Shown piece after piece: positions 16,773 to 25,123 of a stretch of DNA of 64,000 nt. This DNA is from M30B53 sp964600785 (GTDB taxonomy: Bacteria > Planctomycetota > Planctomycetia > Pirellulales > UBA1268). The DNA is taken from assembly GCA_964600785.1 (NCBI GenBank), contig CAZRKH010000126.1, forward strand, positions 28,514 through 92,513, in the 5' to 3' direction. Position numbers and translations under genes: made by a program. The notes below the pieces were generated by a model. That model did no database searches. It was not told where the DNA came from and saw only the letters and a program-made list of their open reading frames with translations. Position 1 is the stretch's first letter; the number at the start of each line of letters is the position of its first letter.

Positions 16773-18593
16773 ATGGCAACCGCCACGAAATCGAACGTCG
16801 CAAAGTCGCTGCCGGCCCGCCAGGAAGTGCCCGCCGACGACACCTGGGACCTCTCGAGTCTCTTTGCCACCGACAACGCGTGGAACGAAGCCCTCGCCGC
16901 TTGGGAGGCGAGGATTCCCGAGTTCGACGCCTTTGCCGGCACGCTCGGCTCCTCGCCGGAGCGGCTTGCCGAGGCGATTCGCTTCGACCTCGAATTCGAC
17001 CGCGAGGGCGACCGGCTGGGCACCTACGCCCACCTGCGGGCCAGCGAAGACCAGCAGGCCCAGGACGCCCAGCGGATGGTGGGCCGCTTCCAGCATGTCT
17101 CCACCCTGGCCGGTGAGCGTGCCAGCTTCATCCGCCCGGAAATCCTCGCGATCCCCGCCGACGTGCTCTCCGGCTGGCTCCAGACCGCGGCCCTCGCGGA
17201 TTATCGGCTGCTGCTCGAGCGGCTCGTCCGCGTGCGGCCGCACGTGCTCGGCGAGGCCGAGGAGAAGATCCTCGCCATGCAGGGCAGCTTCGCGGGCACC
17301 GCGGCCAAGGTCTTCCGTCAGCTGACCGATGCCGACATGACCTTCGGCACGCTCGCCAACGGCAAGGGCCGGGAAGTGGAACTCTCCCACTCGAGCTTCA
17401 TGACCTTCCTGCACGACCCGGCACCGGACGTGCGGAAGCGGGCCTTCCATCAGTACTACGACGTTTTCGAGGCCCACGACCACACCCTGGCCGCCACCCT
17501 CGCCGGATCGGTCGAGCGGGATGTCTTCGCGGCGAAGGTCAGACGGTATCCGTCGGCAATCGAGGCGGCCCTGTTCAACGACAACGTGCCTCTCGCCGTC
17601 TACGACAGCCTGATCACCGCGGTTCACGAACATCTACCGGCGGTGCACCGCTACTACGACTTGCGGAAGCGGGTGCTCGGCCTCGACGAGATCCATCACT
17701 ACGACACCTACGTGCCGCTGGTACCCGAACTCGAGCAGCGACACAGCTGGAAGGACGCCGTGGGGCTGGTGATCGGAGCGCTCTCGCCTCTGGGCGACGA
17801 CTACTGCCGTCGGCTCGAGGCGGGGCTGCTGGGCCGCTGGTGCGACCGCTATCCCAACATCGGCAAGCAGTCGGGCGCCTTCAGCAGTGGCAGCTACGAC
17901 TCCGACCCCTACATCCTGATGAACTTCGAGGAGGAGGTGATCGAGCATGTCTTCACGCTCGCCCACGAGGCGGGCCACTCGATGCACACCCGTCTCTCAG
18001 CCGATGCCCAGCCCTACCACTACTCCGGCTACACGATCTTCGTGGCCGAGGTGGCAAGCACCTTCAACGAACAGTTGCTCACCCGGCTGCTGCTGGAACG
18101 AGCCGAGAGCGACCGCGAGCGGGCGGCGATCATCGCCCGGGAGATCGACGCGATCCGGGGCACGATCGTGCGACAGACGATGTTCGCGGAGTTTGAGAAG
18201 CTCGCCCACGCCTCGGTCGAAGCGGGCGAGCCGCTCACGCTCGAGCGGATCCGCTCGATCTATCGCGGGCTGCTCGAGGCCTACTTCGGCCAACGATTCG
18301 CGATCGACGAGCAGCTCGAGCTCGAACCGCTGCGAATCCCGCACTTCTACAGCGGGTTTTACGTCTACAAATACGCCACCGGCCTCTCCGCCGCGATCAG
18401 CCTCGCCCGCAAGGTCACAGACGGGGGCGAGGCGGAACTGTCCGCCTACCTCGGCTTTCTGAAAGGCGGCAGCTCGAAGTGGCCGCTCGACCTGCTGCGG
18501 GATGCGGGAGTCGACCTCGAGAATCCCGAGCCGGTGGCCGCGGCACTCTCGCATTTCGCCGATCTCGTGGAGCAGCTCGACTCGCTGCTGTGA
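16773..18593 (+). CDS. pepF: Oligoendopeptidase F (M3 family zinc peptidase)
   Basis: Cytoplasmic zinc peptidase that cleaves short peptides, 606 residues, the usual PepF length. The zinc site HEAGH is at 398-402 (FTLAHEAGHSMHTRLS), followed at the right spacing by the second zinc-ligand region (FVAEVASTFNEQLL). The N-terminal helical domain begins with the family-typical DTWDLSSLFATDNAWNEA. A further M3 signature, PHFYSGFYVYKYATGLSAA, lies near the C-terminus. The ATG follows AGGAGG 9 bases upstream. It is co-oriented with fabH (65-base gap) and the yidB-like gene, but no shared pathway is evident. Confidence 0.93.
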   Translation: MATATKSNVAKSLPARQEVPADDTWDLSSLFATDNAWNEALAAWEARIPEFDAFAGTLGSSPERLAEAIRFDLEFDREGDRLGTYAHLRASEDQQAQDAQRMVGRFQHVSTLAGERASFIRPEILAIPADVLSGWLQTAALADYRLLLERLVRVRPHVLGEAEEKILAMQGSFAGTAAKVFRQLTDADMTFGTLANGKGREVELSHSSFMTFLHDPAPDVRKRAFHQYYDVFEAHDHTLAATLAGSVERDVFAAKVRRYPSAIEAALFNDNVPLAVYDSLITAVHEHLPAVHRYYDLRKRVLGLDEIHHYDTYVPLVPELEQRHSWKDAVGLVIGALSPLGDDYCRRLEAGLLGRWCDRYPNIGKQSGAFSSGSYDSDPYILMNFEEEVIEHVFTLAHEAGHSMHTRLSADAQPYHYSGYTIFVAEVASTFNEQLLTRLLLERAESDRERAAIIAREIDAIRGTIVRQTMFAEFEKLAHASVEAGEPLTLERIRSIYRGLLEAYFGQRFAIDEQLELEPLRIPHFYSGFYVYKYATGLSAAISLARKVTDGGEAELSAYLGFLKGGSSKWPLDLLRDAGVDLENPEPVAAALSHFADLVEQLDSLL

Positions 18594-18687
18594 AATCCTG
18601 CTATGCTTCCGTGGCTTGGTCGACCGTCGATGGGGCCACACTGGTTGGTCCGGGCGGTCGCCCGCGGTTCTTCTGGAAAGACAGGCG

Positions 18688-19098
18688 ATGGACATTCTTG
18701 GTGAAATTCTCAAGCAGGTGCTTGCCGGCGGTGGTCCGGCAGCCGCTCCGCGACAGGCTCCCCAGCCCAAGGCTCCCCCGGCAGGCATGCCCGATCCTCG
18801 TGATCTCTCGGCGATCTTCGAGCAGATCTTCGGCGGCGGCTCCGCCGGCAAGCTGCCCGACGTGGTTGAGCAGTTCGGCCGCAAGGGAATGAAGGACATT
18901 GTCGATTCCTGGGTCCGCAGCGGTCCCAACAAGCCTGTTGAGCGACGGCAGATCGAGGATGTCTTCGGCGGCCGCGAGCTCGACGAGATGGCAAGGCAGC
19001 GGGGCATCGATCGCGAACAGCTCGCTGAGGTGCTCGCCAAGTACATCCCGCAGATCATCGACGAGCTGACACCCTCAGGGCAGCTGCCACGGCGGTAG
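18688..19098 (+). CDS. yidB: YidB-like DUF937 protein
   Basis: 136 residues. The N-terminus MDILGEILKQVLAGG, the central KGMKDIVDSWVRSGPNKPV and the C-terminal RQRGIDREQLAEVLAKYIPQIIDELTPSGQLP match the YidB family, in which the last segment is the most conserved. No signal peptide or membrane segment is visible. The start at ATG 18688 has GGAAAG about 8 bases upstream; the frame is open further upstream but overlaps pepF and is not conserved-looking. The TAG stop is the first base triplet of a dispersed repeat shared with the HEAT-repeat gene end at 21357. Function of YidB is unknown. Confidence 0.8.
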   Translation: MDILGEILKQVLAGGGPAAAPRQAPQPKAPPAGMPDPRDLSAIFEQIFGGGSAGKLPDVVEQFGRKGMKDIVDSWVRSGPNKPVERRQIEDVFGGRELDEMARQRGIDREQLAEVLAKYIPQIIDELTPSGQLPRR

Positions 19099-19145
19099 CA
19101 GACTGCGGAACAAGTCGGCGGCCGTAGGATGCGGCGATCGGCGAC
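19096..19145 (+). repeat. Dispersed stop-codon repeat, family 2, copy A
   Basis: 50 bases starting with the TAG stop of the yidB-like gene and ending one base before the pepA stop. It aligns with 21357-21403: both start TAGCAGACTG and end ATCGGCGAC, with about six substitutions and one 3-base gap between. Both copies begin exactly at a TAG stop codon. Confidence 0.75.
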
Positions 19146-19146
19146 A

Positions 19147-20679
19147 TCAAGCCTGCAACTTGCTCGTGGCCCGGGCGAGTTCGATCAACGTACGCACCAT
19201 CGCCCCGGTGCCACCGCCGTCGATCCAGGGCTTCGGCTTTTCGGCAAAGGCCGGGCCGGCGATGTCGATGTGGGTCCAGGGCGTGCTGCCGACGAACCGC
19301 TCGAGCAGCTTTGCGGCGGTCGTTGCCCCGCCCCAGCGGCCGTCACCGACGTTCTTGATATCGGCCACGTCGCTCTCGATCTGGGCGTCGTAGTCACGGA
19401 ACATCGGCAACTGCCAGACAGCCTCACCGGCAGCGGCGGCCGCGGTGGCCACCGCGTCGCAGCAGGCCTGGTCGTTGGTGAACAGACCCGCCACGTCAAG
19501 CCCGAGGGCGACCACGCAGGCTCCGGTGAGCGTGGCGGCATCGACGATGAAGCCCGGCTCGAATCCGCGGACCACATCGAGCACGTCGGCAAGCACCAGC
19601 CGGCCCTCGGCGTCGGTGTTGTGGACCTCGATCGTGATCCCGCTGCGGGCAGTCAGCACGTCGCCGACCTTGTAGGCGGCCGGCCCGGTCATGTTTTCGA
19701 CCAAGCCCATCGCCGCCACCACGTCGAGGGGCAGTTTGAGAGCGGCGATCGTGGCAATCGTCCCGAGCATCGTGGCGGCCCCGGCCATGTCGCACTTCAT
19801 GCCCATCATCGAGTCAGCAGGCTTGAGGGAGAGTCCGCCGGAGTCGAAGGTCACCCCTTTGCCCACGAGGGCCAGATCGGGCGGATTGCCGTCGCGGAGG
19901 CCGCTCCCCGTGCCGCCGCGATACCGCAAGAGCACGAGCCTCGGCGGCCGGCTCGAGCCACGGGCGACCGCGAGCAGCGCCCCGCAGCGTTCCTGCTCGA
20001 GCCGCTGCTTGTCCCAGATCTCGATCTCGATGCCCAGTCGGCCGGCCACGCTCGCCGCCTCCTCGGCAAAGGCCCCGGGAAACATGTCATCAGCCGCGAG
20101 ATTGACGAGCCTGCGGGTGAGATTCACGCCCTCGCCGATCAGCCGGCCATGCTCGACGATTCTTTCGGCAGTTGACGGCGGCAGGCCGAGCCAGCGGGTG
20201 GCGGCGAAGGGTGTTCGCTTCTTCTCCTTGCGATAGAGATCCTGGCCGACCATGCCCGCCGCGGCCCCGGCCACGGCATGCTCGACGGCGGCGGCCGGCC
20301 ACGACTCCTCCGCCACGAAGGCAACCATGCCACGCGGTCGACCGGCGAGCTGCCTGGCGGCAGTGGCGGCGGCGCGGTAGAGGCTGCCGGCGTCGATCTG
20401 TTCGGCCGTGCCCAGGCCCACGACGAGCAGTTGTCCGGCAGCGAAGCCCGGGGGGCCGAGCAGCGGCACGCACTCGCAGGCCCTGCCGGTGATCTCGCCC
20501 GCCTCGGCGAGCCTGCCGAGCAGGCCGCCGGTGGCCGCGTCCGCCGCGGCCAGCCCGCCCTGCCGCGGCACGCCTTCGCTCGTGAAGATGACCACGGCGT
20601 CGGCGGGAATCGCCTCGGGCCGCCCATCGGGCTCGGCGGAAATCGAAGGGCTCGCCGATTCGCTGGAAAATTCGCTCAT
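19147..20679 (-). CDS. pepA: Leucyl (M17 family) aminopeptidase
   Basis: Cytoplasmic two-metal aminopeptidase, 510 residues. Metal and catalytic residues are intact in the C-terminal domain: LVGKGVTFDSGG (Lys274, Asp279), MKCDMAGAA (Asp297) and the family signature NTDAEGRL (354-361). The N-terminal domain (residues 25-190) is a typical M17 macro-like region (AVVIFTSEGV, LLVVGLGTAEQI). I chose ATG 20679 (MSEFSSES); the frame extends 77 codons upstream, but that part crosses the repeat at 20731-20790 and has no M17 similarity. It is convergent with the yidB-like gene and ends one base from the family 2 repeat. Confidence 0.92.
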   Translation of the reverse strand: MSEFSSESASPSISAEPDGRPEAIPADAVVIFTSEGVPRQGGLAAADAATGGLLGRLAEAGEITGRACECVPLLGPPGFAAGQLLVVGLGTAEQIDAGSLYRAAATAARQLAGRPRGMVAFVAEESWPAAAVEHAVAGAAAGMVGQDLYRKEKKRTPFAATRWLGLPPSTAERIVEHGRLIGEGVNLTRRLVNLAADDMFPGAFAEEAASVAGRLGIEIEIWDKQRLEQERCGALLAVARGSSRPPRLVLLRYRGGTGSGLRDGNPPDLALVGKGVTFDSGGLSLKPADSMMGMKCDMAGAATMLGTIATIAALKLPLDVVAAMGLVENMTGPAAYKVGDVLTARSGITIEVHNTDAEGRLVLADVLDVVRGFEPGFIVDAATLTGACVVALGLDVAGLFTNDQACCDAVATAAAAAGEAVWQLPMFRDYDAQIESDVADIKNVGDGRWGGATTAAKLLERFVGSTPWTHIDIAGPAFAEKPKPWIDGGGTGAMVRTLIELARATSKLQA

Positions 20680-20730
20680 GCAGGCTGCTGCTCCGTTGCG
20701 GGGACTATCGTTGCCGGGGTCGTTCTCTCG

Positions 20731-20795
20731 CTGCCCGTGAAAAACCGTCCTTGGCCCCTGCCCGCGGTTGCGGGCGACCAACGGTTCACCTGGGC
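20731..20795. repeat. Dispersed palindromic repeat, family 3, copy A
   Basis: Contains the inverted repeat GCCCGC-GGTT-GCGGGC at 20760-20775, preceded by GGCCCCT and followed by GACCAA. The same core with matching flanks (CAGGTG, GGGGCC on the other strand) occurs at 40453-40500. The left part (GCTGCCCGTGAAAAAC) resembles 40051-40075. It occupies the gap between the pepA start and the HEAT-repeat gene. Confidence 0.6.
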
Positions 20796-20933
20796 GGGTC
20801 CTGCGCCGCTCGTCAACCGACGAACGGGCTCGCGACAGAATGTATACACTGCCATCGCCGGCCGGAAACTGATTTGGATTGCCGCGTGGTCTCATTCTGG
20901 CTGTCGGCATCCCTGCTCTCGTCGAGCAATACC

Positions 20934-21359
20934 GTGCCCGAACAGACTCCTGACCCTGCCGCGGAGATCACCGCGGCCGCCGAGCGACTCCAGAGCGCGG
21001 ATCCGGCGGTGCGGCTCGATGCCGCGGAGACCCTCGCCCGATCGGAAGCCGCCGCGGAGGCCGCCGTGCCGCTGGTGAAGGCCTGCGGTGACAACGATGA
21101 GCAGGTTCGCGATTGGTGCGTGGCGGCCCTCGAGCAGGCCGGCCCGCCCCCGGCTGAATCGCTGCGGGCCTTGGCCGACCTTGCCGCCGACCCGAACCCG
21201 CTGGTGGCCTACTGGGCAATCACGCTCTTGGGCCGGCTTGGCGAGGCGGCGGCGTCCGCGGTGCCGGTACTCGCCGGCCGGCTCGAGCCCGGCCAGCCCC
21301 CGGAGGTCGCCCGGCGTGCCGCCTGGGCTCTCCGCCGAATCTGCCCACCTACTGCCTAG
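20934..21359 (+). CDS. HEAT-repeat protein
   Basis: About 141 residues from GTG 20934. Three to four HEAT/PBS-lyase type helical repeats are visible: LQSADPAVRLDAAETLARS, VKACGDNDEQVRDWCVAALEQ, LAADPNPLVAYWAITLLGRLG and the final LEPGQPPEVARRAAWALRRI. Such repeats form right-handed superhelical protein-binding surfaces; no catalytic motif is present. Start choice is uncertain: GTG 20886 would add a short hydrophobic stretch (VVSFWLSASLL), and neither start has a good ribosome-binding site. The TAG stop begins a family 2 repeat copy. The binding partner is unknown. Confidence 0.7.
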   Translation: MPEQTPDPAAEITAAAERLQSADPAVRLDAAETLARSEAAAEAAVPLVKACGDNDEQVRDWCVAALEQAGPPPAESLRALADLAADPNPLVAYWAITLLGRLGEAAASAVPVLAGRLEPGQPPEVARRAAWALRRICPPTA

Positions 21360-21403
21360 CAGACTGAGGGACAAGTCTGCCGCCGCAGGACGCGATCGGC
21401 GAC
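21357..21403 (+). repeat. Dispersed stop-codon repeat, family 2, copy B
   Basis: 47 bases beginning with the TAG stop of the HEAT-repeat gene. It contains the stem GCAGACT / AGTCTGC with an 8-base loop, and aligns with copy A at 19096-19145. Confidence 0.75.
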
Positions 21404-21516
21404 CACCGGCCGGGACTTCGCGGCAGCTGGGCCGCAAACTCCGCCGAGATTGCCCAGCAACCCGCGGGGCGTGTCGCATGAGAAGCTGAGCCAAGGAATG
21501 GCCACCCGTCTGGCCG

Positions 21517-22482
21517 ATGCCTTCGGGAGGTATGCCAGCTCCCAGCTTTCTCCGCCGCCGCGGTTTGCCGCCGGGTCACCTCCTGGCGAGCCTTTGCGGG
21601 TTCGTCGTCTGGCTGCTGGGCTTCGCAGTCGCGGGATCTCCTGCCGCGGCCCAGCCGCCGGCCAAGCCCCACGACGCGATCCTGATTTGCAGCTTCAATA
21701 TTCAGGTCTTCGGAGAATCGAAGCTTTCCAAGCCGCAGGTCATGGAGATTCTCGCCCGCGTCACGCGACAGTTCGACGTGGTCGCGATCCAGGAGGTGCG
21801 GGCGAAGTCGGATGCGATCATCCCCACCTTCGTCCATCAGGTGAATGCCGACGGCAGCCGCTACCATTTCCTCGTCGGACCACGCGAGGGCCGCACGGTC
21901 AGCAAGGAACAGTATGCCTTCGTCTACGACACCAACCGGATCGAGGTCGATCAATCGTCGCCCGGCGTCTTCCCCGATCCACACGATCAGCTGCATCGCC
22001 CGCCGATGTGTGTCCGCTTCCGGACCCGCGTGATCCCGGCGCAGATGGCCTTCACCTTCTGGCTGGTCAACGCCCATACCGACCCCGACGAGGTGCCGCA
22101 GGAACTCGAGGCTCTCTCGGGCATCTTCCAGGCGATGCAGCGGGCCCGGCCCGACGAGGACGACGTGATCCTGCTGGGCGACCTCAACGCGGGGCCCGAT
22201 GGGTTTTCGGCTCTGCAGAGAATCCCGGGCATCGGCTGGGCGGTGTCGGGCACCACCACCAACACCCGCCGCACGAAGACCTACGACAACCTCGTCTTCG
22301 CCAGGCCGGCCACCGGCGAATACCTCGGCCACTGGGGAGTCCTCGACCTGCAGACCAGCTTCGGCCTGACGCAGAAGCAGGCCCTCGAGGTTTCCGACCA
22401 CAATCCGGTGTGGGCGGCCTTCTACCCCTGCGAATACCGGCCCGCCCCGCCGGTGGCGATGCAGCCGCCAGCCCGGCGATGA
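21517..22482 (+). CDS. Secreted endonuclease/exonuclease/phosphatase-fold protein
   Basis: 321 residues. An N-terminal signal peptide (LRRRGLPPGHLLASLCGFVVWLLGFAVAGSPAAAQ, cleavage near residue 45) is followed by a DNase I-like fold. Motifs in order: ICSFNIQVFGESK (catalytic Asn), VVAIQEVRAKSD (metal-binding Glu), FTFWLVNAHTDPDEV, VILLGDLNAG (Asp/Asn) and VSDHNPVWA (Asp-His pair). These residues suggest an intact metal-dependent phosphodiesterase or nuclease. Export to the periplasm or beyond is predicted. ATG 21532 is an alternative start. It is convergent with the RND exporter gene (20-base gap). The substrate could be nucleic acid, a phospholipid or an inositol phosphate. Confidence 0.82.
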   Translation: MPSGGMPAPSFLRRRGLPPGHLLASLCGFVVWLLGFAVAGSPAAAQPPAKPHDAILICSFNIQVFGESKLSKPQVMEILARVTRQFDVVAIQEVRAKSDAIIPTFVHQVNADGSRYHFLVGPREGRTVSKEQYAFVYDTNRIEVDQSSPGVFPDPHDQLHRPPMCVRFRTRVIPAQMAFTFWLVNAHTDPDEVPQELEALSGIFQAMQRARPDEDDVILLGDLNAGPDGFSALQRIPGIGWAVSGTTTNTRRTKTYDNLVFARPATGEYLGHWGVLDLQTSFGLTQKQALEVSDHNPVWAAFYPCEYRPAPPVAMQPPARR

Positions 22483-22502
22483 CCCTCCGAACCCCCGGAG
22501 AC

Positions 22503-24803
22503 TCAACGACTCTCTGCACACTTCCGGCAGGGAAAGAGCGAGAGCAGCACCGGCAGCACGACGAGGTTGCCTGCCAAGCCCCCGGCGAGCGTCAGGCAGG
22601 AGAGAGCACCGAAGGAAACGGTGGGGATAAAACTGCTCGTGCACAACGCCAGGAACCCGACCACCAACGCCAGCGTTGAAAACACGATTGCCCGGCCGGC
22701 CGTCTGGTGGGCCGCGGCGAGGGCCGCGGCAACGGCCTGGCCACCGTCGAGCCTTCGCCTGAAGGCCGTCACGTAGTGGATCGAACTGTCCACCGAGAGC
22801 CCCATTGAGACCGCGGCGATCATGGCGGTGCCCATGTTGACCGGCCGGCCGATCCAGCCGAGCAGGCCGAGCACCAGCAGGATCGGCAGGGCGTTGGGCA
22901 CCAGGGCCACCGCCGCGATCAGCGGGCTGCGGAAGGCCAGCGAGAGCATCACGAAGATGCCGAGTGCCGCAAGGGTGAAGGTCAACCATTGGTCGGCGAC
23001 CATCCGCTCGACGAGGCTCGCCAGGAGCACGAAGAAGCCGGTCACCTCCCCCGCCCTGCCCCCGGCGTCGGCTGGAAATTCCTCGGCCACGACTTCCCGC
23101 ACCTCGTCGATGATCGCCCGCTTCGCCTCGGCCGGCTGTCGTTCCCGCGATCGCAGCATGACGCGGAGCCAGGTCGTGCCGTCGGCCGGATCGCGGCCGA
23201 TGACCGCCCTGGTCATCCCCGGCAGCCGGTCCCGCATCACCGCCACCGACTTCCCCACCAGCCAGTTGCCGAGAGCCGAGTCACTCAGCCGCTCGAGCGA
23301 GAGCGGCGAAACCGCGGCAACGAGATCGGCGACGCTCATCACCTTGGTGAGAGCCGGGCGGGGGCCCTCCGGCCCGGCCACCTCGATCGCCCGCAGACGC
23401 GACTCCAGGCGGTCGATGGCCACCAGCGTCGCCGCATCAACATCGCCTTCGATCGGCACCAGCACATCCCACACCCCCGCCCCGCCGAGCCTGGTCTCGA
23501 CCCTGTCGTAGGCTGCCGGAATCGGGCTCGACGCCCGGAAGTTTTTGGTGAAGTCGGTTTCCACCTCGAGCCGCGGGATGCCGAGCATCGCCACCGCGGC
23601 CAGGCACCCGGCCACCGCGAGCGTGCTCGCCGGCCGCCGTACGGTCCGGCGGACCACGCGATCGAGCGCCCGCTCCAAAGCCCCCTCGCCGGGCACCCGG
23701 CGCGGGTCGGCATCGAGGCGACCGGCAACCGCCAGAAACGGCACCACCAGCAGCACCGCGACCAACACCATCGCGGCCCCCAGGGCCGTCATGATCCCGA
23801 AATCGTGGACCGGCCCGACCCGGCTGGCCACGAGGGCCCCGAAGCCGATCATGTCGGTGGCGATCGCCCCGGCCACCGGCCAGAGAAGCACCGCCAGTGT
23901 TCGCTCCATCGCCACGACGCTCGAGAAGCCCTGCTCCCGCTGGCGGCGGAACTCGACGATCAGGTGGGTTACCGTGGCGATGCCGACGACCGTGATCATC
24001 GCCGAGAGCATCGTCGAGACCATCGTCAGCTTGAGGCCTGCAACTGCCAGCAGGCCACGGGTGCTCCACAACGCCAAAAGCACCACCGCCAGCGGCACGA
24101 TCACCCACCGCACGCTCCGGAAAAGCACCAGCAACACGCCGGCGGCGAGCAGACCCGCTGCCGTTCCCAGCAGGTTGCCGTCACGCTGCAAGAGCGCGAA
24201 CCCATCGCGCATCATCACCGGCTCTCCCGCCACCAGCCCGCCGGGCAGCTGCCCGACCAGATCACGAATCGCGTCGATTGCCGCTGCCCGTGAGGCCGCC
24301 TCACCGCGCACGTCGGCCTCGCCCGACGCGGTCGATTCAAGCACCGCCACGATTCCGGCCGTGCGATGATCGGCACCGATCGCATAGCCTTCCATGAGCT
24401 TCACCAGCCGCCTCGCAGCAGGGCTCGTCTCGAGATCGATCACGCGGTCACCCAGCGGCGTATCGGCGAGGCTCATCGTCGATGCCACGCCGTCGATCGC
24501 CGCGAGACGTCGCGAATGCTCCCGGAGCCGATCGAGTCCGGCAGGTGTAAACAGCTGCGGGTCGTCGTAGATCGCCAGCACGACCTCGCTCGAGCCGAAG
24601 GTTCTCCCAAGGCGGCGGTAGGGCGGCAGGGCTGGATCGCCGCGGTCGAACATCGTCTCGATCGACCGCGAAAACTCCAGGCGTGAAGCCTGCCCGACTG
24701 AGAACACCGCCAGTGCCAGGCCGATCGCCGCCAAGAGGCCGCGACGGCGGACGAGGACGCCGGCCAGGCTTGCCGAAAACGTGCCGCCGACCTCGTGTTC
24801 CAA
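22503..24803 (-). CDS. RND/MMPL superfamily exporter
   Basis: 766 residues, a full-length two-half RND protein of the MMPL/SSD type (hopanoid-exporter HpnN-like in layout). The first membrane helix is near residue 22-42. A large periplasmic loop follows (FSRSIETMFDRGDPALPPYRRL is the typical start), then a cluster of five or six helices containing TMVSTMLSAMITVVGIATVTHLIVEFRR. The second half repeats this: VETDFTKNFRASSPIPAAYDRVE opens the loop, and GTAMIAAVSMGLSVDSSIHYVTAFRRRL carries the SSD-like Ser/Asp helix. No membrane-fusion or outer-membrane partner is adjacent, as usual for MMPL types. A lipid or hydrophobic cargo is inferred from the family only. Confidence 0.85.
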   Translation of the reverse strand: MEHEVGGTFSASLAGVLVRRRGLLAAIGLALAVFSVGQASRLEFSRSIETMFDRGDPALPPYRRLGRTFGSSEVVLAIYDDPQLFTPAGLDRLREHSRRLAAIDGVASTMSLADTPLGDRVIDLETSPAARRLVKLMEGYAIGADHRTAGIVAVLESTASGEADVRGEAASRAAAIDAIRDLVGQLPGGLVAGEPVMMRDGFALLQRDGNLLGTAAGLLAAGVLLVLFRSVRWVIVPLAVVLLALWSTRGLLAVAGLKLTMVSTMLSAMITVVGIATVTHLIVEFRRQREQGFSSVVAMERTLAVLLWPVAGAIATDMIGFGALVASRVGPVHDFGIMTALGAAMVLVAVLLVVPFLAVAGRLDADPRRVPGEGALERALDRVVRRTVRRPASTLAVAGCLAAVAMLGIPRLEVETDFTKNFRASSPIPAAYDRVETRLGGAGVWDVLVPIEGDVDAATLVAIDRLESRLRAIEVAGPEGPRPALTKVMSVADLVAAVSPLSLERLSDSALGNWLVGKSVAVMRDRLPGMTRAVIGRDPADGTTWLRVMLRSRERQPAEAKRAIIDEVREVVAEEFPADAGGRAGEVTGFFVLLASLVERMVADQWLTFTLAALGIFVMLSLAFRSPLIAAVALVPNALPILLVLGLLGWIGRPVNMGTAMIAAVSMGLSVDSSIHYVTAFRRRLDGGQAVAAALAAAHQTAGRAIVFSTLALVVGFLALCTSSFIPTVSFGALSCLTLAGGLAGNLVVLPVLLSLFPCRKCAESR

Positions 24804-25123
24804 GAATCACTCCTCGACCGGCGGGCTGCGGCTTGCCTTGAATACCACCGGGCCACGATGCCGCCGGCTGCGATCGAAGGCAGAAGGCTCGGCCCAGCCT
24901 GCGTGGTTCTCTGCCCATCCTACCCGATTTGCCTCCTGGCCTGCCGGACGGCGGCTGCCTGCGGCGGCGTGCAAGGCGAGGCATCAGCGGCACTTGCAGC
25001 CACCCGCAGGCCGCGGACTTCGCGAGTCGATACCTTGACCCGATTTCACGGCCGCACCTATAGTCCCGCACGTTTTTCACCCACCTGAGCTGTCCTCCGA
25101 GTGCCCCTCCTGCTGCGCACCGC
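24804..25123. other. 320-base divergent intergenic region (RND exporter / lptD-like)
   Basis: No credible ORF or RNA gene. It holds a good promoter for the lptD-like gene at 25035-25064; nothing clear is seen for the RND gene. The remainder is GC-rich sequence without notable repeats. Confidence 0.6.
25035..25064 (+). promoter_or_regulatory. Sigma-70-like promoter for the lptD-like gene
   Basis: -35 TTGACC at 25035-25040, 18-base spacer, -10 TATAGT at 25059-25064, about 60 bases before the predicted GTG start. Confidence 0.6.

Noticed and set aside
20679..20910. N-terminal extension of the M17 aminopeptidase to ATG 20910
   Set aside because: The added residues are encoded by the family 3 repeat and are not M17-like.
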